Shown here: positions 30,593 to 38,950 of the stretch, in pieces
Numbering within the stretch: position 1 is the first letter of the stretch
How the letters are laid out: each line of letters opens with the position of its first letter
Assembly (NCBI GenBank): GCA_036513315.1
Contig: DATBZF010000098.1
Coordinates: forward strand, 1 to 64,000
DNA: 64,000 nucleotides
From: Roseiarcus sp036513315
GTDB lineage: Bacteria; Pseudomonadota; Alphaproteobacteria; Rhizobiales; Beijerinckiaceae
Direction of reading: 5' to 3'
The notes under the pieces: generated by a model
Told to the model about the DNA's origin: nothing
Database searches by the model: none
What the model saw: only the letters and a program-made list of their open reading frames with translations
Program-made: the position numbers and the translations under genes

Positions 30593-30973
30593 TCAGTTCT
30601 TCATTTGGCCGGGCGCCGCCTTGTTACGGTATTGCAGGGCGATAAGCAGACCTTTGAACGGCCTGAGCAGGCCCAGACAAACAATGACAGTGAGCGGCAG
30701 GAATATGACCATATGAACCCAGATCGGCGGCTGGTAGGCGATCTCCGTCCATAGCGCCAAACCGAGGACGGCGAATCCGCCGAACAGAGCGATGAACACC
30801 GCCGGGCCGTCGCCCGAATCGGCGAAGGAATAATCGAGGCCGCAATTCTCGCAATGAGGCGCGACATTGACGAAGCCGGAAAACATCCGCCCGTCGCCGC
30901 ATCGCGGGCAACGCCCCGCCAGACCCGCTGAAATCGGCGAGATCGGCGGGTAATCATGGTCGTTGGGACCCAT
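30593..30973 (-). CDS. DUF983 family zinc-ribbon membrane protein
   Basis: The 126-residue protein has two CxxC knuckles (CPRCGDG and CENCGLD) that probably bind zinc, then two membrane helices (AVFIALFGGFAVLGLALW and MVIFLPLTVIVCLGLL). This matches DUF983, typically found with cytochrome oxidase assembly genes such as SURF1. Start MGPNDHDYPP at 30973 is chosen as the family-like N terminus; the frame is open to 31054. Confidence 0.88.
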   Translation of the reverse strand: MGPNDHDYPPISPISAGLAGRCPRCGDGRMFSGFVNVAPHCENCGLDYSFADSGDGPAVFIALFGGFAVLGLALWTEIAYQPPIWVHMVIFLPLTVIVCLGLLRPFKGLLIALQYRNKAAPGQMKN

Positions 30974-31173
30974 CGGCGGGCGCAATCCGGCTACAGCTTC
31001 GCGAAAGCACGAGCCTCTAATCGGTATAGGCGCCGCGCTGTTCCAAGGCAACAAGCCCGCGATTAGAGGACTTCGCCCTGTCAGCCCGTATATTCCTGGG
31101 CGAACGCGATTTCACTTGGCCGAGAAATGCTTTAAGCAGCCCGTGAATCGTCTTTCCTCCAAAAAGGATGCTC

Positions 31174-32775
31174 ATGTCCGACATGGTTGATCGCCGCACC
31201 CTGTTGAAAGGAGCGGCAGCGACGGCTGCCGGCCTCGCCTCCGTCGCCGATTTTCGCGCGGAAGCCGCGGAGAATCTGCGCCTCGCCGAGCCCGCTGCGT
31301 TTTCCTACGACGGACTGAAGGCGCGCGCCCGCGACATGGCGCGCTCGCCCTATGTCGGGCCGCCCCGCCCGGCGCCCCAGGTGGTGCAAAAGATTAATTA
31401 TGAGGAATGGGGCAAGATCACATTCCGCACCGACCATGCGCTGTTCGCCGACGGTCCGGGCCGGTTCCCCGTGGAATTCTTTCATCTCGGATTGTTTTTC
31501 CAGAAGGCGGTCGATCTTCACGTGGTTGAAGACGGCCAATCGCGCAAGATTATCTATGACCAATCCTATTTCGACATGCCCGCCGATTCCATCGCGCGGC
31601 AAATGCCGGAGGGCGCGGGCTTTGCAGGTTTTCGCATCCAGGAATCGCGCGACGGCGACCTCGATTGGCATAAGAACGACTGGGTCGCTTTCCTCGGCGC
31701 GGCCTATTTCCGCTCCATCGGCGAACTCAGGCAATACGGGCTTTCCGCGCGCGGCGTCGCGCTCGACGTCGCCGTGGCGGATCGCTCCGAGGAATTTCCC
31801 GATTTCACCAATTTCTTTATCGAATCCAGCGAAAGCGCCGACAGCGTCGTCCTCTACGCGCTGATGGAAGGCCCCTCGATCGTCGGCGCCTATCGTTTTG
31901 TGATGAAGCGCGGCAAAGGCGTGGTGATGGATATTGAGGCGGCGCTGTTCATGCGCGCTTCCGTTTCGCGTTTCGGCATCGGCGCGTTGACGTCGATGTA
32001 TTGGTTCTCCGAAACCAAAAAGGAGACCGCCATCGACTGGCGCCCTGAGGTGCATGATTCGGACGGGCTGGCGATGTGGAGCGGCAATGGCGAGCGGCTT
32101 TGGCGCCCCCTCAACAACCCGCCGCGCATCATGGTCTCCGCTTTTTCCGACAATAATCCGCGCGGCTTCGGCCTGCTTCAGCGAGACCGCGTGTTCGATC
32201 ATTATCTCGACGGCGTCAATTATGATCGCCGCCCGAGCCTTTGGGTCGAACCCTTACCGGGCCCGCAGGGCGAGGGTTGGGGCAAAGGCTCCATCCAGCT
32301 TTGCGAGATCCCGACCGACGACGAAATCCACGACAATGTCGTCGCCATGTGGGTGCCCGAAAAGCCAATCCCCGCCAATGGCGAGGTCGATCTGCATTAT
32401 CGCCTGCATTGGCTCGCCGATGAGCCCTATCCGTCCAAGCTCGGACGTTGCGTGGCGACGCGCCTCGGCCGGGGCGGCCAGGCCGGTCTGCCGCGTCCGG
32501 CGGGCGTGCGCAAGTTCATGGTCGAATTCCTCGGCGGTCCCCTCTCCACACTGCCGTACGGCGTTATGCCGGAAATGGTGCTCAACGCATCGCGCGGCTC
32601 GTTTTCGGCTTATCGACTCGTCGAAGCTGTTCCCGACGATGTTCCCGGGCATTGGCGCGTCCAATTCGATCTTGCCGGCGTCAGTGGGCCCGATCCGGTC
32701 GAGTTACGCTGCTTCCTGCAGGCCAATGGCGAGACGCTCACCGAAACCTGGATGTTTCAATACCATCCGTTTTGA
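31174..32775 (+). CDS. Periplasmic glucan biosynthesis protein, OpgG/OpgD (MdoG/MdoD) family
   Basis: Such proteins shape osmoregulated periplasmic glucans. The 533-residue product opens with a twin-arginine signal (VDRRTLLKGAAATAAGLA, cleavage probably after the AxA near residue 30), which suggests OpgD-like Tat export. Family features include FSYDGLKARARDMA, PYVGPP, FPVEFFHLGLFFQ, SRFGIGALTSMYWF and NPRGFGLLQRDRVFDHYLD. AAAAAGG six bases before ATG 31174 favours that start over ATG 31168. Confidence 0.93.
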   Translation: MSDMVDRRTLLKGAAATAAGLASVADFRAEAAENLRLAEPAAFSYDGLKARARDMARSPYVGPPRPAPQVVQKINYEEWGKITFRTDHALFADGPGRFPVEFFHLGLFFQKAVDLHVVEDGQSRKIIYDQSYFDMPADSIARQMPEGAGFAGFRIQESRDGDLDWHKNDWVAFLGAAYFRSIGELRQYGLSARGVALDVAVADRSEEFPDFTNFFIESSESADSVVLYALMEGPSIVGAYRFVMKRGKGVVMDIEAALFMRASVSRFGIGALTSMYWFSETKKETAIDWRPEVHDSDGLAMWSGNGERLWRPLNNPPRIMVSAFSDNNPRGFGLLQRDRVFDHYLDGVNYDRRPSLWVEPLPGPQGEGWGKGSIQLCEIPTDDEIHDNVVAMWVPEKPIPANGEVDLHYRLHWLADEPYPSKLGRCVATRLGRGGQAGLPRPAGVRKFMVEFLGGPLSTLPYGVMPEMVLNASRGSFSAYRLVEAVPDDVPGHWRVQFDLAGVSGPDPVELRCFLQANGETLTETWMFQYHPF

Positions 32776-32993
32776 CGCGTCGAGCCGGCGATCGCCGTTC
32801 CAACTATCCGCCAGTCCAGGCCGTTCTCGCGAGTGCTGCATCGCCTGAGGGCCGCGGAACATCATCGTGGCGGTCCTTTGAGGACGCTGGTGAGCCTCGT
32901 CAAGCACAAGGTCGACTTCGGTCGTCGGATGACTTAGCGTCATGCCGACCCGACCGAATTGCCATGTCGAGGCCTAGATTTTGGGGTGAGCGG

Positions 32994-33413
32994 ATGACCC
33001 AAAGGGTGACTATCGCGGCCACAAGTCTCATTGTTGCAACATCGCTGCTGCTTGCAGGCGCAACCCAGAACGCGCAGGCGCAGCAGGCTGATTTTTCCGG
33101 CAAATGGAGCTTGAGCGGTCAAATAATAGCCGGAAGGAACTTCATAAGCTTTGCGCAGATTTGCGACCTCAAGCAGACAGGCGACCAGCTTGCGGGTCCG
33201 TGCCGAGGACCAAATGGCGGATGCTCGGCAATCGGGGTAATCAGCGGCGCTAACGTGGACATGACTTGCCGTACGTCCTTCACCAACGCGCCCAATCTAG
33301 CAGGAATCTCAACTTTTCACGGTGCGCTGGGCACGGATGAGATCGTCAGAGGATCATGCAGCCACTCCCGTTTTCCGGGAGCGAACGGCGTTTTTGCGAT
33401 GATGAGGGTCTGA
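32994..33413 (+). CDS. Exported hypothetical protein
   Basis: A 139-residue protein with a clear signal peptide (MTQRVTIAATSLIVATSLLL, then AGATQNAQA and probable cleavage). The mature part has ADFSGKWSLSGQI, four cysteines (QICDLK, GPCRGPNGGC, MTCRTS) and a GSCSHSRFP end, suggesting a small disulfide-bonded beta protein. No family recognised. An upstream continuation of the frame is ignored because ATG 32994 starts the signal peptide. Confidence 0.65.
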   Translation: MTQRVTIAATSLIVATSLLLAGATQNAQAQQADFSGKWSLSGQIIAGRNFISFAQICDLKQTGDQLAGPCRGPNGGCSAIGVISGANVDMTCRTSFTNAPNLAGISTFHGALGTDEIVRGSCSHSRFPGANGVFAMMRV

Positions 33414-33580
33414 AGAATCGCGAGTAAAGACCTCGCAGGCCCGCTCGTTTCGGTTGCCGTCATCTCGCAAGAAGCGCTGCAACCGGTGTCGGAGGACCCG
33501 AGGCGGGTGATCGCCAAGGCGTCAGCAAAAGCGTGCGGGGGCTGAACCGGGGCGGCGCTGGCGTGGTGCTTGAGGGGCTA

Positions 33581-34333
33581 ATGAGACGGTGGATGACTTG
33601 GTGGTCATCGGACAGGATAGCGATCCTTGTGGGCTTCGCGCTGACCATCGTAAGCCTTATTGGCGGCCAGGCGTATGTCGAGCCCGCCATTCAGGCGGCC
33701 ACTGCGATCGACCAGGAGATAGCGGCCAAGCGGGCCAGGATGATGATTATTGACGACGCCGTCGCTCTCGATGACTTAGCTAAACAGTTCGGAGGCGCGG
33801 TCTTCATCGCCCAGCCCCGGTCGATCGATGGCGTCGTCGCCGCTGAAACCCTCCAAGAGCTGAAGAAACGAAGCCTCCTTCATCGTCATGATGGGGTACG
33901 AGCAACCATCGCCGGGCTTGGCATCGCCGGTGAAATCGACTTCCCGAGCGTATCGCGCGCCTACGAGGCGCTCGTCGATGCCGAAAATCGCAATTTTACA
34001 TTCGAGAACTATCGGGCGGCCAATGACTTTGACGCCGACATGACGTCCAGAGCCATTAAAGACCAGAGTTCGGATCGAATGCGCATCCTTGCGCTTCAGC
34101 GGTTGCGAGCCCCGGCAATCGCGGAATCCGACTGGCGCGGGCTCCTTATTCTGATTGTTTCGTCTTTCGGCTCGCTCCTTATACTGATTGCAACCCTGAA
34201 GGCGTCCAATCGCTCTCCGCCAATTCCGCCACGCGCCCCCATCGATCCGCGGCAGGCCGCGATTGCCCTGCTTACTGCGGCTCTTGCCGAAACGCGCGCG
34301 CGCATCGCCGCGACCCCTAGTCGGCTTGCATGA
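33581..34333 (+). CDS. Membrane protein of unknown family, first of a tandem paralogous pair
   Basis: The 250-residue protein has an N-terminal membrane helix (RIAILVGFALTIVSLIGGQA), about 130 mostly helical residues, a second helix (WRGLLILIVSSFGSLLILIA) and a cytosolic tail with a final helix (AAIALLTAALAETRARIAA). ATG 33581 has GAGGGG about four bases upstream. It aligns with the next gene over the first helix, the middle (LLHRHDGVRATIAGL versus LLDRSNAVRAMIGEL) and the topology. The layout recalls four-helix sensor domains without a signalling module. No known family recognised. Confidence 0.65.
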   Translation: MRRWMTWWSSDRIAILVGFALTIVSLIGGQAYVEPAIQAATAIDQEIAAKRARMMIIDDAVALDDLAKQFGGAVFIAQPRSIDGVVAAETLQELKKRSLLHRHDGVRATIAGLGIAGEIDFPSVSRAYEALVDAENRNFTFENYRAANDFDADMTSRAIKDQSSDRMRILALQRLRAPAIAESDWRGLLILIVSSFGSLLILIATLKASNRSPPIPPRAPIDPRQAAIALLTAALAETRARIAATPSRLA

Positions 34334-34373
34334 AAGATTTTCCTGATTTCTCCCGCCTCATCGAGTTTACGCG

Positions 34374-35165
34374 ATGCCGTCTCTAGCGCCGTCCACTCTG
34401 CTCGTTTGGCGCTATTGGACCGCCAAACGGCTGGCCATACTCATCGGTTTCGTTCTCACGATCCTCGGATCGCTAGGCTCCCATTTCTACGTCGATACGA
34501 TGCAAGACCGGAGTGCGTGGTTCGACCAACAATCGAAGGACATGGTCGCAAAAATCGACACGCTGAAGAACGCGCAAGCGCAATATCTGCTTTTCCAACA
34601 ACAGACGTCCCTGGTTTATGCGCTCAGCTCGGTTGGATTCGGGGCGACAGATGATGCGACTCGAGCTCAAATATCCAATCTCTACCAGCTTTCGCTGCTC
34701 GACCGTTCTAACGCCGTACGCGCGATGATCGGTGAACTCGCACGCGCCAAAGTCATCGACTATTCTGAAACCAGAAACAAATACGCCGCTCTTATCGATA
34801 CGGCTCGAAAGGATTTCTCTGTCGCTACCTACACAAGCGTCGATGATTTCGAGCGATCGACGATGGACCAAGCTAACTCTCTCATGAGCGCGCTCCAGCA
34901 GAATTTTTTGAGCCTGGGCCAAGCAAAGACGGAGACGGATCGAGTTGTTGATCAACGCAAGGTCACTCTGCTTGCCCTGATCACGCTGGGGTCCGCTTTC
35001 TTGCTTGCCGCCAATCTCATCTCGACAGGCAAGGAGGAAGCAGCGGTCAATCAGCCGTCCGATACGACCGCTGCTGCCGACGATCGCGTCGCGGAGCTTA
35101 CAACCGCCGCGCAAATAATCGAAATGGCGATCGATCAGGCTAAGAACCTCGGCGTTCGACCATAG
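34374..35165 (+). CDS. Membrane protein of unknown family, second of a tandem paralogous pair
   Basis: The 263-residue protein repeats the layout of its neighbour: N-terminal helix RLAILIGFVLTILGSLGSHF, a helical middle with DKDMVAKIDTLKNAQ-type heptads, a second helix LALITLGSAFLLAANLI and a tail ending AQIIEMAIDQAKNLGVRP. Conserved stretches with the upstream paralogue include VRAMIGEL, YAALIDTARKDFSVATY and DFERSTMDQA. The 40-base spacing suggests one transcript. Probably a paired inner-membrane complex; role unknown. Confidence 0.65.
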   Translation: MPSLAPSTLLVWRYWTAKRLAILIGFVLTILGSLGSHFYVDTMQDRSAWFDQQSKDMVAKIDTLKNAQAQYLLFQQQTSLVYALSSVGFGATDDATRAQISNLYQLSLLDRSNAVRAMIGELARAKVIDYSETRNKYAALIDTARKDFSVATYTSVDDFERSTMDQANSLMSALQQNFLSLGQAKTETDRVVDQRKVTLLALITLGSAFLLAANLISTGKEEAAVNQPSDTTAAADDRVAELTTAAQIIEMAIDQAKNLGVRP

Positions 35166-35308
35166 GGCCTCGTCGGAACGATGGTCCCGCGGCGCACCAC
35201 AGGCGCGAACGTCGCGAATAGAAACGCGTGCGTCGAATGACGTTGTCGATCGCAGCGTTGGCAAACCAGCGCAAAGGGCGGCTCGCTCCGGGCCGAACCG
35301 TTCGAGAT

Positions 35309-35599
35309 TTACCCGGTGCAGCTCGGAGATGCGATCGTGGTTGGCGTAAGAGCTTCGACGAGTATCAACTCGCAGCCAATGTTTTGCGGGTCGAGGCGAA
35401 GCAGTTCGTGGGAAGACGGTTGCGGGATCGTCTCACTCGTCGCACGAAGGTGATTGATAAAGTCGCCCAGGGCCCGAGCCGCGGCGGCGTGCGACAGCTC
35501 CGATGTGGGCGCGAAGGCCACGCATTCGGGAAAATCGGGGAAATTCACGATTACCCCACCGAGAGGGCTATCGAATACAACTGCGAAATACCGAGGCAT
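35309..35599 (-). CDS. HicB-like antitoxin-type protein, orphan
   Basis: The 96-residue product begins MPRYFAVVFDSPLGGVIVNF and continues PDFPECVAFAPTSELSHAAA, then a helix ending in ETIPQPSS. This is the partial-RNase-H fold of HicB antitoxins (two strands, PD.P.C.., helix, IP.PS). ATG 35599 follows a GGGGGACGG region. HicA, the small mRNA-cleaving partner, is not seen on either side, and no C-terminal DNA-binding domain is evident. It may be a stand-alone HicB-like protein. Confidence 0.6.
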   Translation of the reverse strand: MPRYFAVVFDSPLGGVIVNFPDFPECVAFAPTSELSHAAAARALGDFINHLRATSETIPQPSSHELLRLDPQNIGCELILVEALTPTTIASPSCTG

Positions 35600-35844
35600 A
35601 ATCCGTCCCCCGACGATCGAACGTCGTTCACCGCGCACAGTAGAACCTTTGCGTTACGGACAGACCCGCTTAAACCGTTCAAATCTTACGGACGCCATTG
35701 ATCTCCGGTTGACGACGAAAACGATCGAACGCGCGAGAATTCAAGGAGAGCGCGACCGCGCCAGCGCGATAACCTGCCTGCTTCCGACACTCGGGTCTCA
35801 GCAGCCCCAGGTGAAGGCGCTAGAGCGCGCCATCGTCGAATTCC

Positions 35845-36060
35845 TCAAAGCGCCCAGATTGAGAACGCCACAAGGCACGCCAGCGCGGCGATCCAAAATA
35901 GACCTATCTCGAGGAATGGTTTGAATGGTCCAGGCTGCCAAGTCGGCTGTGGACTCGGCGCGCGAGAAGTTCGTTGTATCTCGTCCCGGAAAGCAACAAT
36001 TTCGCGTGCGCTCGACACGCCAATCGCCTCGCCGGGAAATTGGATCGGAGGTTGCGCCAT
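35845..36060 (-). CDS. Possible small tail-anchored membrane protein
   Basis: A 71-residue frame beginning MAQPPIQFPGEAIGVSSARE and ending in one hydrophobic helix (FLEIGLFWIAALACLVAFSI). GAGGA lies about ten bases before the start at 36060. The single C-terminal helix after a soluble Pro-rich region suggests a tail anchor. No family recognised; an opposing frame covers part of the region. Confidence 0.45.
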   Translation of the reverse strand: MAQPPIQFPGEAIGVSSAREIVAFRDEIQRTSRAPSPQPTWQPGPFKPFLEIGLFWIAALACLVAFSIWAL

Positions 36061-36424
36061 TGTGGAACAGTCCTCGTTGGATCGGCCGGAGCAACGCAAC
36101 TGTTGGACCGAGGCAAGGTTTTTAGGTAACCGCGACCTGGGACTGCTTAAAAAAAGCGACTAAGCCGATCGTCAAGCAAGCGTCGATAGTCATTTCTGTT
36201 CTCCCCGTTGAGCCGAACATGCCTGCATCCGGTGGCGACAGCTGTGGCGGGAGCCACACTGCAGGTCGTTCGATGCTTTGTTACGGGATGGAAAAACGCC
36301 CCCTCAGCTTCGGGGCCACGAACGCGGGGAAGTTGGGGAACCCAGGGCCTCGGGTGATGTTGAGACGAGCGGGCCGATCTTACTTCAGGTTGCTGGAGAC
36401 TTCGCCGAGCGTGGGAGCAGGAGA
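36061..36424. other. Gene-poor interval
   Basis: I see no supported gene here. Frames on both strands are short, Arg/Pro/Ser-rich and start without ribosome sites. The last bases (AGGAG before 36425) belong to the next gene. Confidence 0.4.
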
Positions 36425-36979
36425 ATGAATAAAACGGACGACGCACCGGTCGATCTCGCCGACCATGTCGATGAAACGATTCGATCTATGGCCCGGCTTC
36501 ATTCAGAGCACCAAGAGAATGCGACATTCCTGCAGCGCGCCGTCGGTTATATAACTGCTTTCCTGGGTCAACCCGCGGTCGCCGGCGGCCTCGCGGTGGC
36601 GATTGCCTGTTGGATCGTCGCGAATTTGCTTGCGGCGTCATTTGGATATCGCGCGCCCGATCCGCCGCCGTTTCAGGGGCTGCAGGGTGCGATGACTTTG
36701 ATATCTCTGTTCATGGTCTTTCTCATTCTCGGCGCCCAGAAGCATGAGGACGCCATGAACAAGCATCGAGAACTGCTGACGCTGGAACTGGCTATCTTGA
36801 GCGAACAAAAGACCGCCAAGGTGATCCAGTTGCTTGAGGAATTCCGGCGAGACAGTCCGCATATTCATGATCGAATAGACCGGGATGCAGAAAAATTGGC
36901 GCAACCCGCCAATCCGCAGTCGGTGCTGGACGCCATCAAGGAAACCCGGAATTCCGGCGCACAGGTCCCGAGACCCTAG
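36425..36979 (+). CDS. DUF1003-like membrane protein
   Basis: A 184-residue protein with an acidic N terminus (MNKTDDAPVDLADHVDETIR), two membrane helices (AVAGGLAVAIACWIVANLLA and AMTLISLFMVFLILGAQ) and a long C-terminal helical tail (LTLELAILSEQKTAKVIQLL, EEFRRD). The helix pair and the following KHEDAMNKHREL resemble DUF1003 proteins. AGGAG lies six bases before ATG 36425. It is near the tandem membrane pair, but a link is only speculative. Confidence 0.65.
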   Translation: MNKTDDAPVDLADHVDETIRSMARLHSEHQENATFLQRAVGYITAFLGQPAVAGGLAVAIACWIVANLLAASFGYRAPDPPPFQGLQGAMTLISLFMVFLILGAQKHEDAMNKHRELLTLELAILSEQKTAKVIQLLEEFRRDSPHIHDRIDRDAEKLAQPANPQSVLDAIKETRNSGAQVPRP

Positions 36980-37155
36980 TTGTCGGAAACCGTTGCGATA
37001 CTTGGGCGCTCCGATGTCATATGACTCAAAGTGGCGGTGAAAACCGTTCGACGCCAAAAAATGGCGAGATTGTGGCGCTGGCGCTACAGCATTCGCGGCC
37101 GTCACCAGTTTAACTGTGCCGGTCGACGCTTGGAAGCGTCGATTCGGAGGCGCCA

Positions 37156-37254
37156 TTGCTTGCCGCAATCGTAGTTTTGACCGTCGCCATCGTTGTCGCT
37201 GTCTGCGCCGTTGCAATTTGGATTGATGCGCGCGAAGCGGCGCGCACGCCATAG
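37156..37254 (+). CDS. Possible 32-residue single-helix membrane peptide
   Basis: A TTG-started frame preceded by GGAGG five bases upstream encodes a membrane helix (AAIVVLTVAIVVAVCAVAIW) with a charged end (IDAREAARTP). Good ribosome site and clean topology favour a real small protein; the TTG start and lack of known relatives limit confidence. Confidence 0.4.
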   Translation: MLAAIVVLTVAIVVAVCAVAIWIDAREAARTP

Positions 37255-37330
37255 CGCATGCACGGTCCCGCAAGCTTGCCAGCGCGATCACACTTAAGGC
37301 AATGTTGCTGTCAACCAACAAAAGCTAACT

Positions 37331-37489
37331 ATGGCAGGCAAAACCGAGATCAGATCGGCGCCGATTGGAATTCGGGTAACGCCTTCGGTGAAAGCTGCGG
37401 CTGAGGCGGATCGTCGTACGTGGGCCTCGATGATTGAGCTCCTGCCGCCGTTTGTGAATTCGACGCCGGCGGCTTCCAAGGTCAACTGA
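37331..37489 (+). CDS. Small ribbon-helix-helix-like protein
   Basis: The 52-residue product begins MAGKTEIRSAPIGIRVTPSV and continues KAAAEADRRTWASMIELLP. The pattern (basic strand with IGIRVTPSVK, then two helices) resembles short Arc/MetJ-type or plasmid-regulator ribbon-helix-helix proteins, with the second helix shortened and a degenerate end. The ribosome site is weak. It may bind DNA; no toxin partner was seen. Confidence 0.5.
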   Translation: MAGKTEIRSAPIGIRVTPSVKAAAEADRRTWASMIELLPPFVNSTPAASKVN

Positions 37490-37533
37490 ATGTCGGCGAT
37501 GGACGCGCGGCTCGGCGATGGAGCCGGTCGGCC

Positions 37534-37611
37534 ATGACGGCTTATCTTGAACTGACGGTATTGGCGCTTGCCGGCTTGCTCAGCCTCGCCCTGGCAGAAC
37601 GATATTTGTGA
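37534..37611 (+). CDS. Possible 25-residue membrane peptide
   Basis: An ATG frame with GGAG about ten bases upstream encodes MTAYLELTVLALAGLLSLAL followed by AERYL, a single hydrophobic helix. It lies 44 bases after the ribbon-helix-helix-like gene. Size makes proof by sequence alone impossible. Confidence 0.35.
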   Translation: MTAYLELTVLALAGLLSLALAERYL

Positions 37612-38025
37612 CGGCTTTATCGCAAACCAATCTGAAACGATAGCGCGCCCGTTCCGTAAAGGAACTGGCCGCCCTTGAGTTGCGTATCCAGGCGCCGGCT
37701 AGGGCCGTCCCGCAATTCCCCCAGCTCGGGACGGCCCTTCATGCGCTTCTCCGATTGAGACGCAGCGCCCGCCGTTGCTGCCGGCGCCAGCCACCCCTGG
37801 GGCCGCGCCGGAGATTAACCGCCAGGTCGGCCAGTCCCGGCGCCAGGCGCCGGACCAGCCGCCGCGCGCGTTCACTATAGCGCGTTATTAACCTTGTAAC
37901 TTCGTATAAATTTTATGTTTCTCAAACGCGGCCGACGGGGCGCGTTGCGTTGAGCTCCGCCGGTCCGGGCCGCGAATGCCGGGAGGCTCCTCGCGGGCCG
38001 GCCACTGCCCGATCGGGACATCGCC
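37612..38025. other. Gene-poor interval with perfect 12-base inverted repeat
   Basis: No gene is supported. AGGGCCGTCCCG (37701-37712) and its exact reverse complement (37727-37738) surround a 14-base loop, forming a strong hairpin without a T run. An AT-rich patch at about 37880-37925 (gttattaacc..ataaatttta) precedes the next gene and could hold its promoter. Confidence 0.5.
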
Positions 38026-38259
38026 ATGCCTCAGCGTTTCGAATCCCACGTTTTCTCGCCGCGCCTCAACAAGTTGATGCGGGAGGCCTTCGAGGCCGCG
38101 TGGCCGAAGGCCACACTTATCGAACGCAACAGGAAACTGACGCGCCAGCTGTTGGCGAGCGCAATCATCGATCAGGTCATCGCTGGCGCTGAAGATCCAG
38201 ACCAGATCGCCGCGGCCGCTCTCGCAACCTTGGCGGTCGCAAAGAACATTTCCTCGTAG
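38026..38259 (+). CDS. Small hypothetical protein
   Basis: A 77-residue soluble helical protein (MPQRFESHVFSPRLNKLMRE, then AWPKATLIERNRKLTRQLLA and an Ala-rich end). It looks like a conserved rhizobial small protein but I cannot name a family. The ATG at 38026 is preceded by CGGGAC without a strong ribosome site. Confidence 0.55.
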   Translation: MPQRFESHVFSPRLNKLMREAFEAAWPKATLIERNRKLTRQLLASAIIDQVIAGAEDPDQIAAAALATLAVAKNISS

Positions 38260-38297
38260 AGCCGGATTCGACTCGCTCCCCGCCCGGTGGTTCGCGC

Positions 38298-38738
38298 CTA
38301 CTTTACGGTAATCGCCAAACCGTTGAGGTCCGCGCTGACGATAGCGCCCACCGAATCGCCAGTAAGGCTCAGCACGGCGCCATTCTGGTTGGTCAGCACG
38401 ATCGCTTGCACGCCCCGCATGACGGCTGCGCCGACGCTCCCGGCGGCATAGACGCCGGCAACATCAGATGGACCGCGGATATGGCTCACCACGCCGCGGA
38501 AGTGCGTCTCGGATGCGCCGAACGTGAACCCATAGCTGAGGCCGCCGATGTCAAGCGCATATCGCCTGCCGTGAAACAAGAGCGAACCGGAACCTGCCGA
38601 GCCGCCGATGACGAAGCCTGCCTTCAATACTCTCAAAGAAATACTGCCGCTGTCGGCATATGCCGGGAATTCAATTGCAGTGCCGACAAGCGTCAGCAAT
38701 GCGATCAGACTTGAACGAAATACGGATGTCACGCGCAT
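38298..38738 (-). CDS. Exported protein resembling EipA/DUF1134
   Basis: The 146-residue product has a signal peptide (MRVTSVFRSSLIALLTLVG, then cleavage after AYA) and a glycine-rich beta domain: ISLRVLKAGFVIGGSAGSGS, YALDIGGLSYGFTFGAS, GVYAAGSVGAAVMRGVQ and a final LTNQNGAVLSLTG. This pattern resembles DUF1134/EipA envelope proteins. GGGAG about ten bases upstream supports 38738; the frame is open further. Assignment is by pattern memory and moderate. Confidence 0.6.
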   Translation of the reverse strand: MRVTSVFRSSLIALLTLVGTAIEFPAYADSGSISLRVLKAGFVIGGSAGSGSLLFHGRRYALDIGGLSYGFTFGASETHFRGVVSHIRGPSDVAGVYAAGSVGAAVMRGVQAIVLTNQNGAVLSLTGDSVGAIVSADLNGLAITVK

Positions 38739-38950
38739 GATTTTAGCACTCCCCAGCATAAGACGAAGTTTCGCACCGGCTCTTCGATCCGGGCCATCAT
38801 ATCCTGAGGAAGACTCATATGACCAGCGGTGCGGTCGCCCCGATTTTAGCAGGCTCTCCTGTGCGTCAGGGAAGCCCTCGGGCAGCAATGTCCCACAGCC
38901 GGTCGCCGCTGTGATGGCTCAGAGAGGCGCCGACGCCCGCTGACGGAGCT

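Noticed and set aside
35709..35924. TTG-started plus-strand frame (LTTKTIERARIQGERDRASA)
   Set aside because: No ribosome site or family, and it overlaps a better minus-strand small membrane protein candidate.
37701..37738. Perfect 12-base inverted repeat as an intrinsic terminator
   Set aside because: No T run follows on either strand, so only a hairpin of unknown role is recorded.
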